Shown in pieces: positions 7,913 through 10,233 of a DNA stretch of 10,233 bases. The DNA comes from Synergistaceae bacterium. GTDB lineage: Bacteria > Synergistota > Synergistia > Synergistales > Synergistaceae. A program made the position numbers and the translations under genes. Location: contig JAISDQ010000116.1 of the NCBI GenBank assembly GCA_031264605.1, positions 1 through 10,233 on the forward strand. Direction: 5' to 3'. The first letter of the stretch is position 1, and each line of letters opens with the position of its first letter. The notes under the pieces were generated by a model. That model had not been told where the DNA came from. It was given only the letters and a program-made list of their open reading frames with translations, and did not search any database.

Positions 7913-7931
7913 TGAATGCCCAGGGCATTCA
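7913..7931. repeat. Perfect 19-bp inverted repeat (9-1-9) upstream of the tetR promoter
   Basis: The plus strand reads TGAATGCCC-A-GGGCATTCA, nine bases perfectly mirrored around one base. It is centred at 7922, about 65 bp upstream of the predicted tetR start point (near 7857) and about 31 bp from the centre of its -35 box, roughly three helical turns. No T-run follows it on the plus strand, and no gene reads into it from the right on the minus strand, so a terminator role is unlikely. It has the form of a dimeric DNA-binding site and is unrelated in sequence to the ACATAC/GTATGT operator. The binding protein is unknown. Confidence 0.6.
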
Positions 7932-8035
7932 TCAGGTAAATAGAGATATAACGCTAAATATCAATAAAAATGCCAAAATATATCCAAAATCAAAAATATT
8001 CAGGAATATATCGTTAAAAAAACGTTTAATCCCTC

Positions 8036-8064
8036 TTGTGCTTCTAGTCAAAATTGGTTAAACT
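8036..8064 (+). promoter_or_regulatory. Candidate sigma-70 promoter of groES-groEL
   Basis: TTGTGC (8036-8041), a 17-bp spacer and TAAACT (8059-8064). The match is moderate (3/6 and 4/6), but the spacing is ideal and the predicted start, near 8071, falls just before the CIRCE element, as in known HrcA-controlled operons. A seven-A tract at 8016-8022 sits where an UP element would lie. Other hexamer pairs nearby (for example TTGGTT at 8054) lack a good -10 box. Confidence 0.5.
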
Positions 8065-8077
8065 TCACAACGTAAAT

Positions 8078-8104
8078 TTAGCACTCGCGTTCAGTGAGTG
8101 CTAA
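8078..8104 (+). promoter_or_regulatory. CIRCE element (HrcA operator), perfect
   Basis: TTAGCACTC (8078-8086), 9 nt, GAGTGCTAA (8096-8104). Both arms match the established CIRCE consensus exactly. CIRCE is bound by the repressor HrcA, whose activity depends on GroEL, so the operon is derepressed on heat shock or when chaperonin is occupied. It lies in the predicted 5' leader, 45 nt before the groES start codon. hrcA is not in this window. Confidence 0.97.
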
Positions 8105-8149
8105 CACTAAAAAATCCAGAAACATTAATTTTAAGGAGGCAGCGAAGAA

Positions 8150-8440
8150 ATGAAACTTAGACCACTGGGCGATCGTGTAATAGTCAAGGCGGCTCCCCAC
8201 GAGGAGAAGACGAAGGGCGGATTGGTTCTTCCCGACACCGTTAAAGAGAAACCCATCGAGGGAATAGTGATCGCGGTTGGCAGCGGCAAGAAAACGGACG
8301 ACGGAAAGATAATTCCCATCGACCTCAAAGTCGACGACAAGGTCATCTACAGCAAATACTCCGGCACGGAAGTCAAACTGGAGGACGAGGAATATCTGGT
8401 CATCTCGGAGCGGGACGTCCTCGCGGTAATCGACAAGTAG
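8150..8440 (+). CDS. groES: Co-chaperonin GroES (Cpn10)
   Basis: GroES is the heptameric lid of the GroEL cage in the cytoplasm. The 96-aa length is usual. It shows the N-terminal strand MKLRPLGDRVIVK, the mobile GroEL-binding loop with EEKTKGGLVLPDT (about residues 18-30), EGIVIAVGSG (38-47), KVDDKVIYSKYSGTEVKLE and the C-terminal YLVISERDVLAVI. All are family signatures. AAGGAGG at 8133-8139 lies 10 nt before the ATG. The gene follows the CIRCE element and is the first of the chaperonin operon. groEL starts 45 nt after its stop with no terminator between. Confidence 0.99.
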   Translation: MKLRPLGDRVIVKAAPHEEKTKGGLVLPDTVKEKPIEGIVIAVGSGKKTDDGKIIPIDLKVDDKVIYSKYSGTEVKLEDEEYLVISERDVLAVIDK

Positions 8441-8485
8441 TTTTTTTGGGATAAATCACTAATCATTATAAGGAGGAGATTTTAA

Positions 8486-10129
8486 ATGGCAAAGATACTG
8501 CTTTTCAAAGAGGACGCCCGCCGCTCGATGGAGCGCGGAGTAAATAAAGTGGCGGATACTGTGGGGATCACTCTTGGACCGAAGGGACGCAACGTAGTCC
8601 TCGAGAAGAAATTCGGCTCTCCGACCATAACCAACGACGGCGTAACCATCGCGAAGGAAATAGAACTTGAAGATCCGTTCGAGAATATGGGCGCTCAGCT
8701 TCTCAAAGAAGTGGCATCCAAGACCAATGACGTAGCCGGGGACGGCACCACCACCGCCACTGTGCTTGCCCGCGCGATGATCCGCGAGGGCATCAAGAAC
8801 GTAGCGGCCGGCGCCAACGGGCTCTTCCTGCGCCGCGGCATCGAGAAGGCTATCGACACGGTCGTCGACAGTCTCAAAGAGCAGGCCGTCAAGGTCAAGG
8901 AACTGGAGATGAAGGCGCAGGTCGCCGCCATTTCCGCGAACGACGCCGCCATAGGCAAGACGATCGCACAGGCCATGGAAATGGTGGGCGAGGACGGGGT
9001 AATCACCGTCGAAGACGGCAAGACCGTGGGCACCCAGCTCGACAAGGTCGACGGCCTCCAGTTCGATAAAGGCTATATCAGCCCCTATATGATAACCAAC
9101 CCTGACCGCATGGAAGCCTCCCTTGAGGACGCCAATATCCTCATCGTCGAGGGCAAGATATCTAACGTCAAGGATCTGCTTCCGATACTCGAAAAAGTAG
9201 TCCAGACCGGTAAACCCCTTCTCATCATCGCGGAGGACGTAGAAGGCGAGGCTCTGGCGACCTTGGTCGTCAATAAATTACGCGGCATTTTGCAGGTCGC
9301 GGCCGTCAAGGCCCCCGGATTCGGCGACCGGCGCAAGGCGATGCTTCAGGATATCGCGGTCGTTGTCGGCGCGAAAGTCATCAGCGAGGACATCGGCATC
9401 AAACTCGAGAACGCCGACGCTGGCATGTTGGGTCACGCCAAGACCGTAAGGGTGGGCAAGGAAGAGACCACTATAGTCAACGGCGGCGGCAAGGAGCAGG
9501 AAATCAAGGACCGCGCGGTTTCTATCCGCAAAGAATTGGAAGACTCCACGAGCGAGTATGATAAAGAAAAACTCCAGGAGCGCCTCGCGAAATTGGTGGG
9601 CGGCGTAGCGGTAATCCAGGTCGGGGCCGCGACCGAGACCGAGCAGAAGGAACTCAAGCACCGTATCGAAGACGCGCTCAACGCGACTCGCGCGGCGGTC
9701 GAAGAGGGCATAGTCTCCGGCGGCGGCGTGGCATTGGTCCAGAGCCTCGGAGAACTCGACAAATTCATCGAGACTCTCGACGGCGACGCCAAAACCGGCG
9801 CGTCGATAGTCCGCAAGGCCCTCACCGAGCCTCTGCACCTGATTGCCTCCAACGCCGGACTGCAAGGCGACGTGGTGGTAGAGAAGGTGAAAACGCTCAA
9901 GAAGGGCGAGGGACTCGACGCGGCGAAGGGCGATTACGTTGACATGATAAAGGCGGGAATCATCGATCCGGTCAAAGTCACGAGAAGCGCTCTCCAGAAC
10001 GCCGGTTCCATAGCCGCCATGATCCTCACCACGGACGTTCTGGTAGCCGACAAACCTGAGAAGAAAGATGCGCCAGCCATGCCCGGCGGCGGTATGGGCG
10101 GAATGGGTGGCATGGGCGACTACGACTAA
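8486..10129 (+). CDS. groEL: Chaperonin GroEL (Cpn60)
   Basis: GroEL is the ATP-driven tetradecameric folding chamber. The 547-aa length is standard. The nucleotide-binding loops are present: VGITLGPKGRNVVLE (26-40), SPTITNDGVTIA (45-56) and GDGTTTATVLA (85-95), with D86 equivalent to E. coli D87. The apical domain follows, then AAVEEGIVSGGGVALV in the second equatorial half. The C-terminal tail is Gly/Met-rich but short and ends in an acidic GDYD, unlike the plain GGM repeats of E. coli. AAGGAGG at 8470-8476 lies 9 nt before the ATG. It is co-transcribed with groES under CIRCE/HrcA control. There is no sign of duplication or damage. Confidence 0.99.
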   Translation: MAKILLFKEDARRSMERGVNKVADTVGITLGPKGRNVVLEKKFGSPTITNDGVTIAKEIELEDPFENMGAQLLKEVASKTNDVAGDGTTTATVLARAMIREGIKNVAAGANGLFLRRGIEKAIDTVVDSLKEQAVKVKELEMKAQVAAISANDAAIGKTIAQAMEMVGEDGVITVEDGKTVGTQLDKVDGLQFDKGYISPYMITNPDRMEASLEDANILIVEGKISNVKDLLPILEKVVQTGKPLLIIAEDVEGEALATLVVNKLRGILQVAAVKAPGFGDRRKAMLQDIAVVVGAKVISEDIGIKLENADAGMLGHAKTVRVGKEETTIVNGGGKEQEIKDRAVSIRKELEDSTSEYDKEKLQERLAKLVGGVAVIQVGAATETEQKELKHRIEDALNATRAAVEEGIVSGGGVALVQSLGELDKFIETLDGDAKTGASIVRKALTEPLHLIASNAGLQGDVVVEKVKTLKKGEGLDAAKGDYVDMIKAGIIDPVKVTRSALQNAGSIAAMILTTDVLVADKPEKKDAPAMPGGGMGGMGGMGDYD

Positions 10130-10206
10130 ACCCAACAAGGCAAAATCCCAACAAGACGTTACCCAAGGTTCGCCCCGACCCGGGCGCACCGTGCGTAAAG
10201 TCATAT

Positions 10207-10233
10207 ATCCCGAAAAACAGGTACCGGGATTTT
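10207..10233 (+). terminator. Probable rho-independent terminator of groESL (T-run cut by window edge)
   Basis: ATCCCG (10207-10212) pairs with CGGGAT (10225-10230) around a 12-nt loop, followed at once by TTT where the window ends. The 6-bp stem is short and the full T-run cannot be seen. It lies about 80 nt after the groEL stop. Alternative GC-rich hairpins upstream (10171-10195) have no T-run. Confidence 0.5.

Larger units (their letters stand above)
7819..8149. other. Divergent AT-rich regulatory region between tetR-efflux and groESL units
   Basis: About 330 bp without a gene if tetR starts at 7818. From left to right it holds the tetR leader, the consensus promoter with its operator, the 19-bp palindrome, an AT-rich stretch with A-tracts (about 7940-8030), the groES promoter candidate, the CIRCE element and the groES Shine-Dalgarno (AAGGAGG, 8133-8139). 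I see no small ORF with a convincing Shine-Dalgarno and no RNA gene. Confidence 0.7.

Noticed and set aside
10131..10155. 9-bp direct repeat CCCAACAAG (10131-10139 and 10147-10155) after groEL
   Set aside because: Only two copies, 16 bp apart, without flanking structure. It is likely chance or a small local duplication and not a functional array.
10171..10195. GC-rich hairpins CGCCC-N6-GGGCG and CGCAC-C-GTGCG downstream of groEL, considered as the terminator
   Set aside because: Neither is followed by a T-run. The ATCCCG/CGGGAT hairpin at the edge is the better candidate.
9278..10204. A 308-codon open frame on the minus strand opposite groEL
   Set aside because: It is antisense to groEL, with no recognisable family, and is explained by the codon pattern of the chaperonin gene.

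Overview
The window looks like ordinary chromosomal DNA from a Gram-negative (diderm) bacterium with GC-rich coding regions. GroES/GroEL sequence style, a HrcA-type CIRCE operator in front of groES and a complete tripartite efflux pump with an outer-membrane channel together suggest a Synergistota-like organism. That placement rests on memory of protein style, not on a search, and is tentative.

Layout. Six genes run leftward on the minus strand in one tight array: a TetR/AcrR-family repressor (7818-7162), an RND periplasmic adaptor (7110-5797), an AcrB/MexB-type inner-membrane RND transporter (5793-2614), a NodT/OprM-type outer-membrane factor (2639-1056), the 16S rRNA dimethyltransferase rsmA/ksgA (1018-188), and the first 61 codons of an MBL-fold metallohydrolase (185 to beyond the left edge). 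Gaps are 51, 3, -26, 37 and 2 nt, and I see no convincing internal terminator, so one polycistronic unit is plausible. The repressor is the first gene. An exact consensus sigma-70 promoter (TTGACA-N18-TATAAT) sits just upstream, and its spacer is filled by a perfect 7-4-7 inverted repeat with ACATAC/GTATGT half-sites like those of the E. coli AcrR operator. This implies autorepression of the whole regulator-pump unit.

A divergent AT-rich region (7819-8149) separates this unit from the rightward chaperonin operon. It holds the pump promoter and operator, a second perfect 19-bp inverted repeat of unknown role (7913-7931), A-tracts, a probable groES promoter and a perfect CIRCE element (8078-8104). 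groES (8150-8440) and groEL (8486-10129) follow, each with a strong Shine-Dalgarno sequence. A probable rho-independent terminator lies at the right edge.

Functionally, the left half is an inducible multidrug/solvent-type efflux system with two housekeeping or accessory genes behind it, and the right half is the heat-shock chaperonin operon. I found no mobile element, CRISPR array, tRNA, rRNA or clearly novel system. The most interesting features are regulatory: the compact promoter-operator of the tetR gene, the unexplained second palindrome, and a TTG start for tetR that the longest-ORF rule would miss.
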